Notes: generated by a model from the sequence alone, not told the origin. Shown: positions 51,387-59,751, counted from the first letter of the stretch. The stretch: DNA of 64,000 nucleotides from Thiodiazotropha sp040507035 (GCA_040507035.1 JBEVVR010000044.1:1-64000); one strand, 5' to 3'. Numbers and translations: made by a program.

Positions 51387-52511
51387 CTAATCGTCTGAAT
51401 CGAGCTGGGCCAGGATGTTTCGCGCCACCACCCGCTGGTCGGGATTACCCTCCTCGAGTATCTCGTAGAGGAGCTCACGGGCGCTATCCACATCGCCCTT
51501 GTCGCGCAATGCCTGCACCTGTTCGAGTTTGATCTTTACCCCGTCGATCTCCGCATCACCCTCCTCCTGTTCGAGGGCTTCGATGGCGTCCATTTCCGCT
51601 TCCATCTCGTCATCCGTCATGGGCACGAAACGATCCGGATCCACATAGTCATGGGCGGGATCGATTTCGCTGCCAACCGCCTCTTCTGTCGTCATCTCCT
51701 GGTGACCATCCCCCGCCGTCTCGACTGACGTGGTAATTTCCGTATCGGACTCAGTGGCGGAATCCTCGATGGGCTTTTTCACAAAGCCCTTTGAAAAGAT
51801 AAGCCCAAGCTCAAACAATACCCACATGGGCAGCGCCAACAGGGTCTGGGAAATCACATCCGGCGGGGTCAGAAACATACCCACCACAAAAGCGCCGACA
51901 ATCACATAGGGGCGTTTATGGCGCAGCTTTTGCGGTGTGGTGACCCCCATCCAGACCAGAATGATGGTGGCTATCGGCACCTCAAAAGCGATACCAAAGG
52001 CAAAGAAGAGGGTCATCACAAAGTCGAGATAACTCCCCATGTCCGTCGCCACCTCGACACCGTCAGGCGCGGTACCGGCGAGAAAGGTGAATACCAGGGG
52101 AAACACCACGTAATAGGCGAAGGCCATCCCCAGATAGAAGAGCAAGGTGCTGGAGACCAGCAGGGGCATTACCAAGCGCTTTTCATGGCGATAGAGACCG
52201 GGGGCCACAAACGCCCAGAACTGATAGAGAATAAAGGGTACGGCAATGAAAATAGCCAGTTGCAGACTCAGCTTAAAGGGGATGAGAAAGGGATCGACGG
52301 GCTTGGTGGAGATCATCGTGCTGCCTTCCGGCAGTGCTGCCCGCATCGGCCCGGCAATGGCACTGTAGAGGTCGTTGGCGAATGGAAATAGCACCAGGAA
52401 TATGGCCAGCACCACCAACACCATGCGCAATATCCGATCGCGCAATTCGATCAAGTGGGAGACGAGCGGCTGTTCCTTGGATGTAGAATCGGGGATCTGT
52501 TCTGCCGACAT
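51387..52511 (-). CDS. tatC: Twin-arginine translocase subunit TatC with a FimV-like C-terminal extension
   Basis: TatC is the membrane receptor that recognises twin-arginine signal peptides. The core (about 1-245) is standard: 'PLVSHLIELRDRILRMVLVV', six membrane helices, 'FILYQFWAFVAPGLYRHEKR' and 'FGIAFEVPIA' with 'VVGMFLTPPDVISQTLLALP'. Normal TatC is about 250 residues; here 374. The extra 125 residues begin with an acidic low-complexity linker and end with a helical domain, 'VQALRDKGDVDSARELLYEI', then 'LEEGNPDQRVVARNILAQLD', which matches the short C-terminal FimV domain (TIGR03504). TatB and TatA lie directly upstream; tatC ends the his-tat run of genes. Confidence 0.96.
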   Translation of the reverse strand: MSAEQIPDSTSKEQPLVSHLIELRDRILRMVLVVLAIFLVLFPFANDLYSAIAGPMRAALPEGSTMISTKPVDPFLIPFKLSLQLAIFIAVPFILYQFWAFVAPGLYRHEKRLVMPLLVSSTLLFYLGMAFAYYVVFPLVFTFLAGTAPDGVEVATDMGSYLDFVMTLFFAFGIAFEVPIATIILVWMGVTTPQKLRHKRPYVIVGAFVVGMFLTPPDVISQTLLALPMWVLFELGLIFSKGFVKKPIEDSATESDTEITTSVETAGDGHQEMTTEEAVGSEIDPAHDYVDPDRFVPMTDDEMEAEMDAIEALEQEEGDAEIDGVKIKLEQVQALRDKGDVDSARELLYEILEEGNPDQRVVARNILAQLDSDD

Positions 52512-52513
52512 CG

Positions 52514-52858
52514 CTACTGACTGGTTTTAGTGTCGGAGTTGGGATGATTTTCGAGAGCCTCCTGACTCTCCTTCACCTGTTTACTCGCTTGCTGTTTGAT
52601 CTCATCGAGATCACTCCGGGTCTCTTCCACGATCTCATGCACCGGATTGGCGAGAGTAGCCTGTTTCTCTATTATCTCCTTCAGCTCCTCGGCCTTGATC
52701 TCTTTATCGATATCCGCCTTCACATTGGCAACAAAACGGCGTCCACGCCCCAGCCAGAGGCCAACGGTTCGTGCCACCTTTGGCAGACGCTCAGGACCGA
52801 TCACGATCAAAGCCACCAGGGCGATGATCGTCAGTTCCCAAAAACCGACGTCAAACAT
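52514..52858 (-). CDS. tatB: Twin-arginine translocase subunit TatB
   Basis: This encodes 114 residues. TatB has the N-terminal membrane helix 'FWELTIIALVALIVIGPERL', the Gly-Pro hinge 'GPERLPKVARTVG' and a long amphipathic helix rich in Lys and Glu, then a Ser/Thr/Asp-rich tail. It binds TatC and the substrate signal peptide. Only 2 bases separate it from tatC and 39 from tatA. The Glu near the start of the membrane helix and the GPERLP hinge distinguish it from TatA. Confidence 0.97.
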   Translation of the reverse strand: MFDVGFWELTIIALVALIVIGPERLPKVARTVGLWLGRGRRFVANVKADIDKEIKAEELKEIIEKQATLANPVHEIVEETRSDLDEIKQQASKQVKESQEALENHPNSDTKTSQ

Positions 52859-52897
52859 GGTCTCTCTCCATCAGCATAGATCTTCAGACCACTCGCT

Positions 52898-53143
52898 TCA
52901 GCTCTTGTCACTCTCCTTGGAAGTGACCTCTCCATCGACCACTGTGCCGGACTCCGATTTCTCGATCTGCTCCTGTTGCTTCTCATCCTCCTCCTTCTGT
53001 CCATCTTTCATGGCGCCCTTGAAGCCCTTGATGGCACCACCCAGATCGGAGCCGATATTCTTCAGCCGTTTGGTACCGAACAACAGCAGGACAATGACAA
53101 GAATAATCAACAGTTGCCAAATACTGATACCACCAAAACCCAT
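52898..53143 (-). CDS. tatA: Twin-arginine translocase subunit TatA
   Basis: This encodes 81 residues from the ATG at 53143 ('MGFGGISIWQLLIILVIVLL'), the normal TatA start; a longer in-frame start exists but would break the N-out helix. The membrane helix is followed by the hinge 'LLFGTKRLKNIGSDLGGAIK' and an amphipathic helix, then an acidic Glu/Lys/Gln tail. TatA oligomers form the transient pore. It follows hisE by 157 bases and is likely read from the his operon or its own promoter. The Tat-signal YcbK-like protein at 25110-25682 is a likely substrate. Confidence 0.97.
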   Translation of the reverse strand: MGFGGISIWQLLIILVIVLLLFGTKRLKNIGSDLGGAIKGFKGAMKDGQKEEDEKQQEQIEKSESGTVVDGEVTSKESDKS

Positions 53144-53300
53144 AATCTTCTCCACTCCCCGGCCCGGCCGGTTTCTCAAAACTGCCTGAAACGAAGGTTT
53201 CAGGCTCTATTTCTGTTCGTCATTTAACCCTGAAAGGGCCGCCACAGCGCTTAATCAAGTCTGGGATCATACCCCAGATAACGACTCTCTGTCTTCCGCA

Positions 53301-53618
53301 CTAGCTCGACCTTTGTGCCTTCTCGTCAAGCCCCGAGAGGCCGAAACGACGCTCCAGCTCGCTTAGTACTTGCTGTGGACCCAATCCCTGATGCGCCAGC
53401 AGCACCAGAGTATGAAACCAGAGATCGGCAGTCTCGTAGACAAGCTTTTCTGCATCCCCGTCCTTGGCCGCCATGACCGTTTCGGTCGCCTCTTCACCGA
53501 TCTTTTTCAGCATCCCATCGAGACCCTTGGCGTAGAGTTTAGCCACATAAGAGCTGTCGGGATCTGCCTGTTTTCGCTGTTCCAGCACCTGGGCCAGCTG
53601 TTGCAATACATCACTCAT
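53301..53618 (-). CDS. hisE: Phosphoribosyl-ATP pyrophosphatase
   Basis: HisE hydrolyses phosphoribosyl-ATP to phosphoribosyl-AMP, step 2 of histidine synthesis. The 105 residues show the metal-binding helices of the all-alpha NTP-pyrophosphatase fold: 'GMLKKIGEEATETVMAAKDG' (with the conserved Glu-Glu and Glu) and 'KLVYETADLWFHTLVLLAHQ' (Glu-x-x-Asp). It is separate from hisI here, whereas E. coli has a HisIE fusion. It is the last his gene before tatA. Confidence 0.97.
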   Translation of the reverse strand: MSDVLQQLAQVLEQRKQADPDSSYVAKLYAKGLDGMLKKIGEEATETVMAAKDGDAEKLVYETADLWFHTLVLLAHQGLGPQQVLSELERRFGLSGLDEKAQRSS

Positions 53619-53662
53619 GGTGAATCCTTGGACCGTTGAATTGGGATAGAGTTGTTTTATAC

Positions 53663-54046
53663 CTACTTATCATAAATCTCCCCAGGATCCTTGAGCACCG
53701 GCAGAACCTCTACCCACTCATCACCCTGCAGTTCTCGATAGAAGCAGTTATGTCTACCGGTATGGCAAGCGATGCCCCCCTTCTGCTCCACCTCCAGCAG
53801 GACCACATCACCATCGCAATCGATACGGATCGATTTTACCAACTGTTGATGCCCCGACTCCTCGCCTTTGTGCCACAACTTTCCCCGGGAACGCGACCAG
53901 TAGACAGCATGTCCCGTGTCACGGGTGAGTTGCAATGCCTCCGCATTCATCCAGGCCATCATCAGCAGCTTGCCACTGCCGTACTCCTGTGCGATCGCAG
54001 CCACCAGACCGTCGGGGTTCCATTTCACCTCATCGAGCCAGCTCAT
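53663..54046 (-). CDS. hisI: Phosphoribosyl-AMP cyclohydrolase
   Basis: HisI opens the purine ring of phosphoribosyl-AMP (step 3). The 127 residues include 'GLVAAIAQEYGSGKLLMMAW', 'HAVYWSRSRGKLWHKGEESG', the metal-binding 'IDCDGDVVLLEVEQKGGIAC' with zinc-binding cysteines and 'CHTGRHNCFYRE'. The start overlaps the hisF stop by 4 bases, and the stop lies 44 bases before hisE. A complete single-domain enzyme. Confidence 0.97.
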   Translation of the reverse strand: MSWLDEVKWNPDGLVAAIAQEYGSGKLLMMAWMNAEALQLTRDTGHAVYWSRSRGKLWHKGEESGHQQLVKSIRIDCDGDVVLLEVEQKGGIACHTGRHNCFYRELQGDEWVEVLPVLKDPGEIYDK

Positions 54047-54813
54047 AATCTCACCTCGATGCCATTATCCTGCATATAGTGCTTGGCTTCCCCGACCGTA
54101 TACTCGGCAAAGTGAAAAATACTCGCCGCCAATACCGCATCCGCACCTCCCTGCTTCACACCATCCACCAGGTGTTGCAGATTACCGACCCCCCCGGAGG
54201 CGATCACCGGAATCGGCACACTATCGACGATCGCCCGGGTAAGGGCATTGTCGAATCCTATCTTGGTGCCATCACGGTCCATGCTGGTGAGCAGGATCTC
54301 CCCCGCCCCGTAATCACTCATGCGTCGTGACCATTCTATGGCATCGAGTCCGGTGGGTTTGCGCCCACCATGGGTGAAGATCTCCCACTTCAGTGGCTCG
54401 CCCGGGGCGCTCACCTGTTTGGCATCGATGGCAACCACGATACATTGTGATCCGAAGCGTTGCGTGGCCTCGTTGACAAACTCCGGATTGAAGACCGCTG
54501 CGGTATTGATGGCCACCTTATCGGCACCCGCATTGAGCATGCGTCGAATGTCGTCGGCGGTACGAATACCCCCGCCCACGGTCAAGGGAATAAAGACCTC
54601 GCTGGCCACATCCTCGACCACATGCACGATGGTCTCACGGTCGTCCGAGCTGGCGGTGATGTCGAGAAAGGTTATCTCGTCGGCACCCTCCTCGTTATAG
54701 CGCCGGGCCACCTCCACCGGATCACCGGCATCCCGGATATCGACGAATTTCACGCCCTTGACCACGCGGCCGGCGTCTACGTCGAGGCAGGGGATGATGC
54801 GTTTGGCTAACAT
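54043..54813 (-). CDS. hisF: Imidazole glycerol phosphate synthase, cyclase subunit HisF
   Basis: HisF joins ammonia supplied by HisH to PRFAR, making imidazole glycerol phosphate and AICAR. The 256 residues form a TIM barrel; both catalytic aspartates are seen, in 'RIIPCLDVDAGRVVKGVKFV' (Asp about 11) and 'ILLTSMDRDGTKIGFD' (Asp about 130). Phosphate-binding loops 'VGGGIRTADDIRRML' and 'VIASGGVGNLQHL' are also present. It overlaps hisI by 4 bases. Between hisF and hisA lies a 227-base gap carrying two palindromic repeats. Confidence 0.98.
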   Translation of the reverse strand: MLAKRIIPCLDVDAGRVVKGVKFVDIRDAGDPVEVARRYNEEGADEITFLDITASSDDRETIVHVVEDVASEVFIPLTVGGGIRTADDIRRMLNAGADKVAINTAAVFNPEFVNEATQRFGSQCIVVAIDAKQVSAPGEPLKWEIFTHGGRKPTGLDAIEWSRRMSDYGAGEILLTSMDRDGTKIGFDNALTRAIVDSVPIPVIASGGVGNLQHLVDGVKQGGADAVLAASIFHFAEYTVGEAKHYMQDNGIEVRL

Positions 54814-54840
54814 GATCTTTGTTCAACCTTGGTTTGTTGG

Positions 54841-54905
54841 GTTCGCTTCGCTCATGGTTATTTGTGATCCCCCTCTCCCTGGCCCTCTGCCGCAAGGGGA
54901 GAGGG
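54841..54905 (+). repeat. Palindromic interspersed repeat, copy D
   Basis: This has the head GTTCGCTTCGCTCA, spacer TTATTTGT, then a C-rich palindromic tail with one change (CTGCCGCAAGGGG). It is the same family as the copies near 23.6 and 25.9 kb and is placed between hisF and hisA. Confidence 0.85.
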
Positions 54906-54945
54906 AATGACACTTTCAGGTTAGTTGCGAACACTCTAGCCGCGT

Positions 54946-55010
54946 CCCCTCTCCCCTTGCGGGAGAGGGCCAGGGAGAGGGGGAAATAAAAGCTATGAGC
55001 GTAGCGAATA
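54946..55010 (-). repeat. Palindromic interspersed repeat, copy E
   Basis: This is the inverted partner of copy D, 40 bases away, making the same tail-to-tail pair seen after psd. The combined structure could fold into a large stem in the his mRNA. Confidence 0.85.
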
Positions 55011-55040
55011 CCTAAACTAAAAACTAAATACTAAAAAAAT

Positions 55041-55784
55041 TCAAACCGTCTCACCCAGCTTATCCGCCAGCTTCTGGCCCTCGGCCAGGTCGAGGGTTCC
55101 CTCATAGATGGCCCGGCCGGTTATCGCGCCCATGATATTACTCGTCTCCGCCCTGCACAGTGCCTCGATGTCACCGATATGGGTGATGCCGCCGGAAGCG
55201 ATCACCGGTGTGGAGACCGCATTCGCCAAAGCGGCGGTCGCCTCTACATTGGGACCGGAAAGCATGCCGTCACGCCCGATATCGGTGTAGACGATGGCGG
55301 AAATACCGTCATCCTCGAAGCGTTTCGCGAGTTCGGTTACCTCCTGGTCGGTGACTTCAGCCCAGCCGTTGATCGCAACCATACCCGAGACTGCATCGAG
55401 ACCCACAATCACATGTCCCGGAAATGCCTTGCAGGCGCGGCTCACGAAGTCCGGCTCTTTCACCGCCTGGGTGCCGATGATGCAGTAGCTGACCCCAGCC
55501 TGCAGATAGGCATCAATGGTAGCCTCGTCCCGAATCCCGCCACCCACCTGAATCGGTACATTCGGATAGGCGCCGGCAATGGCGCGAATGGCCTTGCCAT
55601 TCACCGGCTCACCGGCAAAGGCACCGTTAAGGTCGACCAGGTGGAGACGCCGGCCACCGGCCTCGACCCAACGCGTCGCCATCTCCAGCGGATTGTCCGA
55701 AAACACCGTATCGTCTTCCATGCGACCTTGGCGCAGCCTGACACACTGGCCATCCTTCAGATCAATTGCAGGGATCAATAGCAC
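55041..55784 (-). CDS. hisA: ProFAR isomerase HisA
   Basis: HisA is the Amadori isomerase of step 4. The 247-residue TIM barrel is seen through 'LLIPAIDLKDGQCVRLRQGR' (Asp 8), 'VGGGIRDEATIDAYL', 'IVYTDIGRDGMLSGPNV' (Asp about 130) and 'VIASGGITHIGDI'. Its size and motifs match the family. It begins 52 bases after hisH and runs the same way. Confidence 0.98.
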   Translation of the reverse strand: MLLIPAIDLKDGQCVRLRQGRMEDDTVFSDNPLEMATRWVEAGGRRLHLVDLNGAFAGEPVNGKAIRAIAGAYPNVPIQVGGGIRDEATIDAYLQAGVSYCIIGTQAVKEPDFVSRACKAFPGHVIVGLDAVSGMVAINGWAEVTDQEVTELAKRFEDDGISAIVYTDIGRDGMLSGPNVEATAALANAVSTPVIASGGITHIGDIEALCRAETSNIMGAITGRAIYEGTLDLAEGQKLADKLGETV

Positions 55785-55836
55785 TATTTCATTCCTAATC
55801 TCAAATTGGTGAGGTAGACCACAGCCGAAAGCCTTT

Positions 55837-56481
55837 CTATCCGGGATTCCAGTTGATGAAATTTTTCAGTAGCCGCAAACCCGCATCGGCGCTCTTTTCC
55901 GGATGAAACTGCACCGCGAACAGCTTGTCATCGGCGATCGCGCTGGCAAAGCGGACACCGTAATCCGTGGTCGCCGCCACCAGTTGCTGTTGCGCCGGAT
56001 CCACATAGTAGCTGTGCACGAAGTAGAAACGGCTGTCCTGCGCTATTCCCTGCCACAGGGGATGCTCATAGCCCTGATAGACACGATTCCATCCCATATG
56101 CGGTATCTTCAAGGCCTCACCGTCGGGGGCGGTACCCCCGGGAAAGCGACGCACCCGCCCCGGGATCAGGCCCATCAATTCGGTACCGTCGTTCTCTTCA
56201 CTGTATTCAAGCAGCACCTGCTGCCCCATGCAGATCCCGAGGAAGGGCTTGTGCTTCGCCGCAGCCAATACCGCGCGGTTGAGATGGTGCTGGGATATCG
56301 CCGCCATACAATCCCTGGCGGCACCCTGCCCAGGAAAGATGATCCGGTCGGAACTCTCTATCAGTTGGGGATCATCGGTGACCAGCACCTGGTCCCCGTC
56401 TGCTGCCACATGCTCCACCGCCTTGGCGACGGAACGCAGATTCCCCATACCGTAGTCGATCACGGTGATGCGTTGTGCCAT
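55837..56481 (-). CDS. hisH: Imidazole glycerol phosphate synthase, glutaminase subunit HisH
   Basis: HisH makes ammonia from glutamine for HisF. The ATG at 56481 gives 214 residues, 'MAQRITVIDYGMGNLRSVAK'. Seen: 'IFPGQGAARDCMA' and the nucleophile 'PFLGICMGQQVLLE' (Cys about 83). The final His and Glu are in 'FAVQFHPEKSADAGLRLL'. A longer in-frame start overlaps hisB and is not supported. It lies 19 bases after hisB. Confidence 0.97.
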   Translation of the reverse strand: MAQRITVIDYGMGNLRSVAKAVEHVAADGDQVLVTDDPQLIESSDRIIFPGQGAARDCMAAISQHHLNRAVLAAAKHKPFLGICMGQQVLLEYSEENDGTELMGLIPGRVRRFPGGTAPDGEALKIPHMGWNRVYQGYEHPLWQGIAQDSRFYFVHSYYVDPAQQQLVAATTDYGVRFASAIADDKLFAVQFHPEKSADAGLRLLKNFINWNPG

Positions 56482-56500
56482 CTCAAATACCTGTGAAGCG

Positions 56501-57091
56501 TTACAGACTACCCTTGGTGGAGGGTATTTTTTCAACCATCCGCGGATCGGACGCCAGCGCCATGCGCAGGGCCCGGCCTAGGGCCTTGAAAACGGTTTCC
56601 GCCTGGTGGTGGGCGTTGCTCCCGCGCAGATTGTCGATATGCAGGGTGATGCCGGCGTGGTTGACCAGCCCCTGGAAAAACTCCTGAAACAGGTCGACAT
56701 CGAAATCACCGATACGCGCACGACTGAAGGTCAGATCATAGACCAGTCCAGGCCTTCCTGAAAAATCGATCACCACCCGCGACAGGGCCTCGTCCAACGG
56801 CACATAGGCGTGTCCGTAACGATAGATACCCTTTTTGTCACCCACCGCCTTGGCGAGGGCCTGGCCGAGACTGATCCCCACATCCTCCACCGTGTGGTGG
56901 GCATCGATATGGAGGTCACCCTTGGCCCGTATGCTGAGATCGATCAGCCCGTGACGGGCAACCTGATCCAACATGTGATCAAGGAAAGGGACCCCTGTAT
57001 CGAGGGAGGCATCGCCGTTCCCGTCCAGGTTCAGCGATAGAGTGATTTGCGTCTCCAAGGTATTGCGCTCAATCTGCGCGGTGCGCTGCAT
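56501..57091 (-). CDS. hisB: Imidazoleglycerol-phosphate dehydratase
   Basis: HisB makes imidazole acetol phosphate (step 6). The 196 residues form the stand-alone dehydratase, without the phosphatase domain fused in E. coli. Manganese-binding His clusters are seen in 'DTGVPFLDHMLDQVARHG', 'DLHIDAHHTVEDVGISLG' and 'NLRGSNAHHQAETVFKALGR'. It is the first gene of the his operon here (hisB-H-A-F-I-E); hisG, hisD and hisC must lie elsewhere. Confidence 0.97.
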   Translation of the reverse strand: MQRTAQIERNTLETQITLSLNLDGNGDASLDTGVPFLDHMLDQVARHGLIDLSIRAKGDLHIDAHHTVEDVGISLGQALAKAVGDKKGIYRYGHAYVPLDEALSRVVIDFSGRPGLVYDLTFSRARIGDFDVDLFQEFFQGLVNHAGITLHIDNLRGSNAHHQAETVFKALGRALRMALASDPRMVEKIPSTKGSL

Positions 57092-57260
57092 ACTGATAAC
57101 TCCGCTACTTAATCCTTGATATCTCTGTTTTCACCAGCAGTCGAAAAGTGGTGTCAATGGGTTTTGAGCCCATCAAAAACAGCTTATTCTAGTGGAAAAC
57201 GTCAAAAAAGACAGCGCCTTGATGCGCCTTGTGAAATCCCAGAGTGAAATATCAGCCCGG

Positions 57261-58220
57261 CTAAAAGAGTTCGGCCTCGACTTCCAGATAGGCGAGACTG
57301 ATGTGCTTGCCAATATTGCGCTGGAAATCGACCCAATCATGATACTGGCTCAGGGTTTTGATGATCAGCGGACTCATCTCAAAGTCACTGAGACCCTCTT
57401 CGTAGTGTTTTGCGACCTCGCGCTTCAATTGGGTCAAATAGCCAAGGTAGATCTCGGGCACCTCGCGTCCCCCCGTCTTGCCATGACCGGGAACAAAGAT
57501 CTCCGCCTCGGTTGCCAACCCACGCTCGATGGCAGCGATATTGCCAGCGAAGGTGCCATGATCCATTCGACCAAAGCGCTTGTTCATGACGTTGTCACCG
57601 AGGAATAGCACCTTGTGTTGCGGCAACTCGATCATAATATCCGAGTGGCTGTGGGCCTTGGCTTCGTAGTGGATGCGAAAGTTCACACCTCCCAGGGTCA
57701 GCTCGTCACCCTGTGCGGCGGAATGGTCCGGTGGAACCTCGATGGTGCCCGCCACCGCCCCCTCTGTCATCCTCATCAAGGTGGCGAGAAAGGCCTTGCC
57801 CTCGCCCTGCTCCACCAAACGGCGCATCTCCTCATGACCATAGATCTTCACCTTGGGAAAGGTTTTCCGAATAGCCTGGTTGGCCAGCCAATGATCGCCG
57901 TGGATATGGGTGTTGAAGACCGCCACCACAGGTAATCCGCTTATTTTGCGGATCTGCCGCAGCAACATCTCCCCGGTCTGAACGCTGGAACCCGGGTCGA
58001 TTACGATCACCCCATCCCTGCCGATGACAAATCCCGGATTGTTTATAAAGCCCTGGTTCTCTACCGATGGCACGCCCAAAGGTCCGTGTATGACATAGAC
58101 GCCCGGGGTTATCTCCTCGGCGGCATAGTCCGGTAGATCAGGACCGCGTTGCGCGGCCATCAGCAGTGAAGTGAACAGGAGCGAGACAAACAGCAGCGGT
58201 GTCAGATAGGGATGTAGCAT
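57261..58220 (-). CDS. Exported metallo-beta-lactamase-fold hydrolase, SoxH-like
   Basis: This encodes 319 residues from the ATG at 58220, with a signal peptide ('LLFVSLLFTSLLMAAQ'). The zinc site is complete: 'FNTHIHGDHWLANQ' (HxHxDH), 'AKAHSHSDIMIELP' (His), 'VLFLGDNVMN' (Asp), and 'IFVPGHGKTGG' (His). The overall look, with 'YVIHGPLGVPSVENQGFINN', is of SoxH-like or quinoprotein-associated metallohydrolases found in sulfur oxidisers and methylotrophs. No sox cluster is in the window. A longer in-frame start would overlap dtd and hide the signal peptide. Substrate unknown. Confidence 0.88.
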   Translation of the reverse strand: MLHPYLTPLLFVSLLFTSLLMAAQRGPDLPDYAAEEITPGVYVIHGPLGVPSVENQGFINNPGFVIGRDGVIVIDPGSSVQTGEMLLRQIRKISGLPVVAVFNTHIHGDHWLANQAIRKTFPKVKIYGHEEMRRLVEQGEGKAFLATLMRMTEGAVAGTIEVPPDHSAAQGDELTLGGVNFRIHYEAKAHSHSDIMIELPQHKVLFLGDNVMNKRFGRMDHGTFAGNIAAIERGLATEAEIFVPGHGKTGGREVPEIYLGYLTQLKREVAKHYEEGLSDFEMSPLIIKTLSQYHDWVDFQRNIGKHISLAYLEVEAELF

Positions 58221-58263
58221 GATGATGTCGGTACCTCTAGCCAGAGTTAGGTAATCTATCGAA

Positions 58264-58701
58264 TCAGCTTTGCAGCCAAAAAGTGACCGGTCCGTCATTG
58301 ACTAAGGCTAGCTGCATATCGGCGCCGAAAACACCGCAAGCTATAGGGTGATATTGGGCCTGGGCCTGTTTAGTCAAATAGCCGAATATGGCCTCTCCCT
58401 GTTGAGGCTCGGCGGCACTGGAGAATCCAGGCCGCATCCCCTTTCTGGTATCCGCCGCCAGGGTGAACTGGGGAACCAGCAGCAGACCACCCTGGATATC
58501 CCGAAGGCTCAGATTCATACGACCGTTCTCGTCGCCAAAGATGCGGTAACCCAATATCCTTTGCAGCAGACGATCCGCCTTGCGCTCATCGTCATCCCGC
58601 TGCACGCCTACCAATACCGCAACACCGCGGTCGATGCTGGCGACTGCATCGCCGTCGATGTTGACACTGGCCTCGGTTACCCGCTGTAGCAACCCTATCA
58701 T
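58264..58701 (-). CDS. dtd: D-aminoacyl-tRNA deacylase
   Basis: Dtd removes D-amino acids (and glycine from tRNA-Ala) from tRNA. The 145 residues match the family. Seen: the N-terminal 'MIGLLQRVTEASVNIDGD', 'LGYRIFGDENGRMNLSLRDI', and the C-terminal 'LVNDGPVTFWLQS' with the chiral-discriminating Gly-Pro. The other signature, usually SQFTLAAD, reads 'PQFTLAAD' here, with Ser replaced by Pro. It overlaps the proline iminopeptidase end by 4 bases, so the two are coupled. Confidence 0.95.
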   Translation of the reverse strand: MIGLLQRVTEASVNIDGDAVASIDRGVAVLVGVQRDDDERKADRLLQRILGYRIFGDENGRMNLSLRDIQGGLLLVPQFTLAADTRKGMRPGFSSAAEPQQGEAIFGYLTKQAQAQYHPIACGVFGADMQLALVNDGPVTFWLQS

Positions 58702-59651
58702 CCCAACGCCTTGGCGAATTTATCGGTCGCCTCGATCAAGGTACTGCGAATACCGGGTTCAGCTGCAGAGTGGCCTGCATCCCCAATCACCTTGAGCTCA
58801 CTTCCCGGCCAGGCGCGATGCAGTTCCCAGGCTGAGGCCATGGGACAGATCAGATCGTAGCGTCCCTGGACAATGATCCCAGGAATATTCGCCAGCTTAT
58901 CGCTCTCCTGCAGCAGTTGATTGGGGCCCAGGAAGGCGTGATTGATAAAGTAGTGGCACTCAATCCGGGCCAGGCTCAAGGCGGTGTGGGCATCGGAAAA
59001 AAACTTCACCACCGAGGGATTGGGGTGAAGGCTCGCCGTTCGCCCCTCCCAGATCGACCACGCCTTGGCTGCCGCCATGCGCTCGATTTCGTTTTCCCCC
59101 GTGAGGCGGCGATGGTAGGCATAGAGAAGATCATCCCGCTCCTGCTGCGGGATCGGCGCCACAAAATCGTCCCAATAATCGGCAAACACCCGGTTTGCCC
59201 CTTCCTGGTAGAACCAGTGGATCTCCTCGTCACGACAGAGAAATATTCCCCTCAGGATCATCCCCTTGACCCGCTGTGGATGGGTTTGCGCATAGGCAAG
59301 GGCAAGGGTCGATCCCCAGGAACCGCCGAACAGCAGCCAATCATCGATATTCAGTGTCTGGCGTATACGCTCGATATCCTCCACCAGATCCCAGGTGGTA
59401 TTACCCTCTAACGAGGCATGGGGGGTGGAACGGCCGCAACCCCGTTGATCGAAGAGTATGACCCGATAGCGCTCGGGATCGAAAAAGCGGCGATGGTAGG
59501 GTTCACAGCCGGCGCCTGGCCCTCCGTGCAGAAACAGCACCGGGATCCCGTCGGGCTTGCCCACCTGTTCAAGATAGAGCTTATGGCCCTTATCCACTGA
59601 TAACAGTTGGGTGTTAAACGGCTCGATGGGTGGATAGAGGTCTTTGATCAT
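58698..59651 (-). CDS. pip: Proline iminopeptidase
   Basis: This alpha/beta hydrolase (peptidase S33) releases N-terminal proline. The 317 residues contain the oxyanion 'LFLHGGPGAGCEPYHRRFFD', the nucleophile 'DWLLFGGSWGSTLALAYAQ' (GGSWGS), the cap domain with 'WSIWEGRTASLHP', the acid in 'VQGRYDLICPMAS' and the His in 'VIGDAGHSAAEPGI'. It is cytoplasmic with no signal peptide. It lies upstream of dtd, overlapping by 4 bases; the gap upstream of it holds a GacA-like box and the Rsm-type sRNA on the other strand. Confidence 0.95.
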   Translation of the reverse strand: MIKDLYPPIEPFNTQLLSVDKGHKLYLEQVGKPDGIPVLFLHGGPGAGCEPYHRRFFDPERYRVILFDQRGCGRSTPHASLEGNTTWDLVEDIERIRQTLNIDDWLLFGGSWGSTLALAYAQTHPQRVKGMILRGIFLCRDEEIHWFYQEGANRVFADYWDDFVAPIPQQERDDLLYAYHRRLTGENEIERMAAAKAWSIWEGRTASLHPNPSVVKFFSDAHTALSLARIECHYFINHAFLGPNQLLQESDKLANIPGIIVQGRYDLICPMASAWELHRAWPGSELKVIGDAGHSAAEPGIRSTLIEATDKFAKALG

Positions 59652-59666
59652 CTATTTCAGCTGCCG

Positions 59667-59684
59667 TGTAGGAAAAATCCTACA
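59667..59684. promoter_or_regulatory. GacA/UvrY-type 18-bp palindrome
   Basis: TGTAGG, AAAAAT, CCTACA: a perfect dyad with 6-base arms and a 6-base spacer. It matches the TGTAAG-N6-CTTACA element bound by GacA/UvrY/SirA response regulators upstream of Csr/Rsm sRNA genes. It sits about 70-85 bases before the likely start of the GGA-rich transcript below, close to the usual distance. Its other neighbour, pip on the minus strand, is not a typical target. Confidence 0.75.
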
Positions 59685-59751
59685 TCGATTAGAGAAAAAT
59701 CTCACAAATAATGTGTGCAGAATCCCACAGTAAAAGTCATATTTTGTGTCA

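Noticed and set aside
57192..57608. 138-codon plus-strand frame upstream of hisB
   Set aside because: Most of it is antisense to the MBL-fold hydrolase gene, whose zinc motifs are clear.
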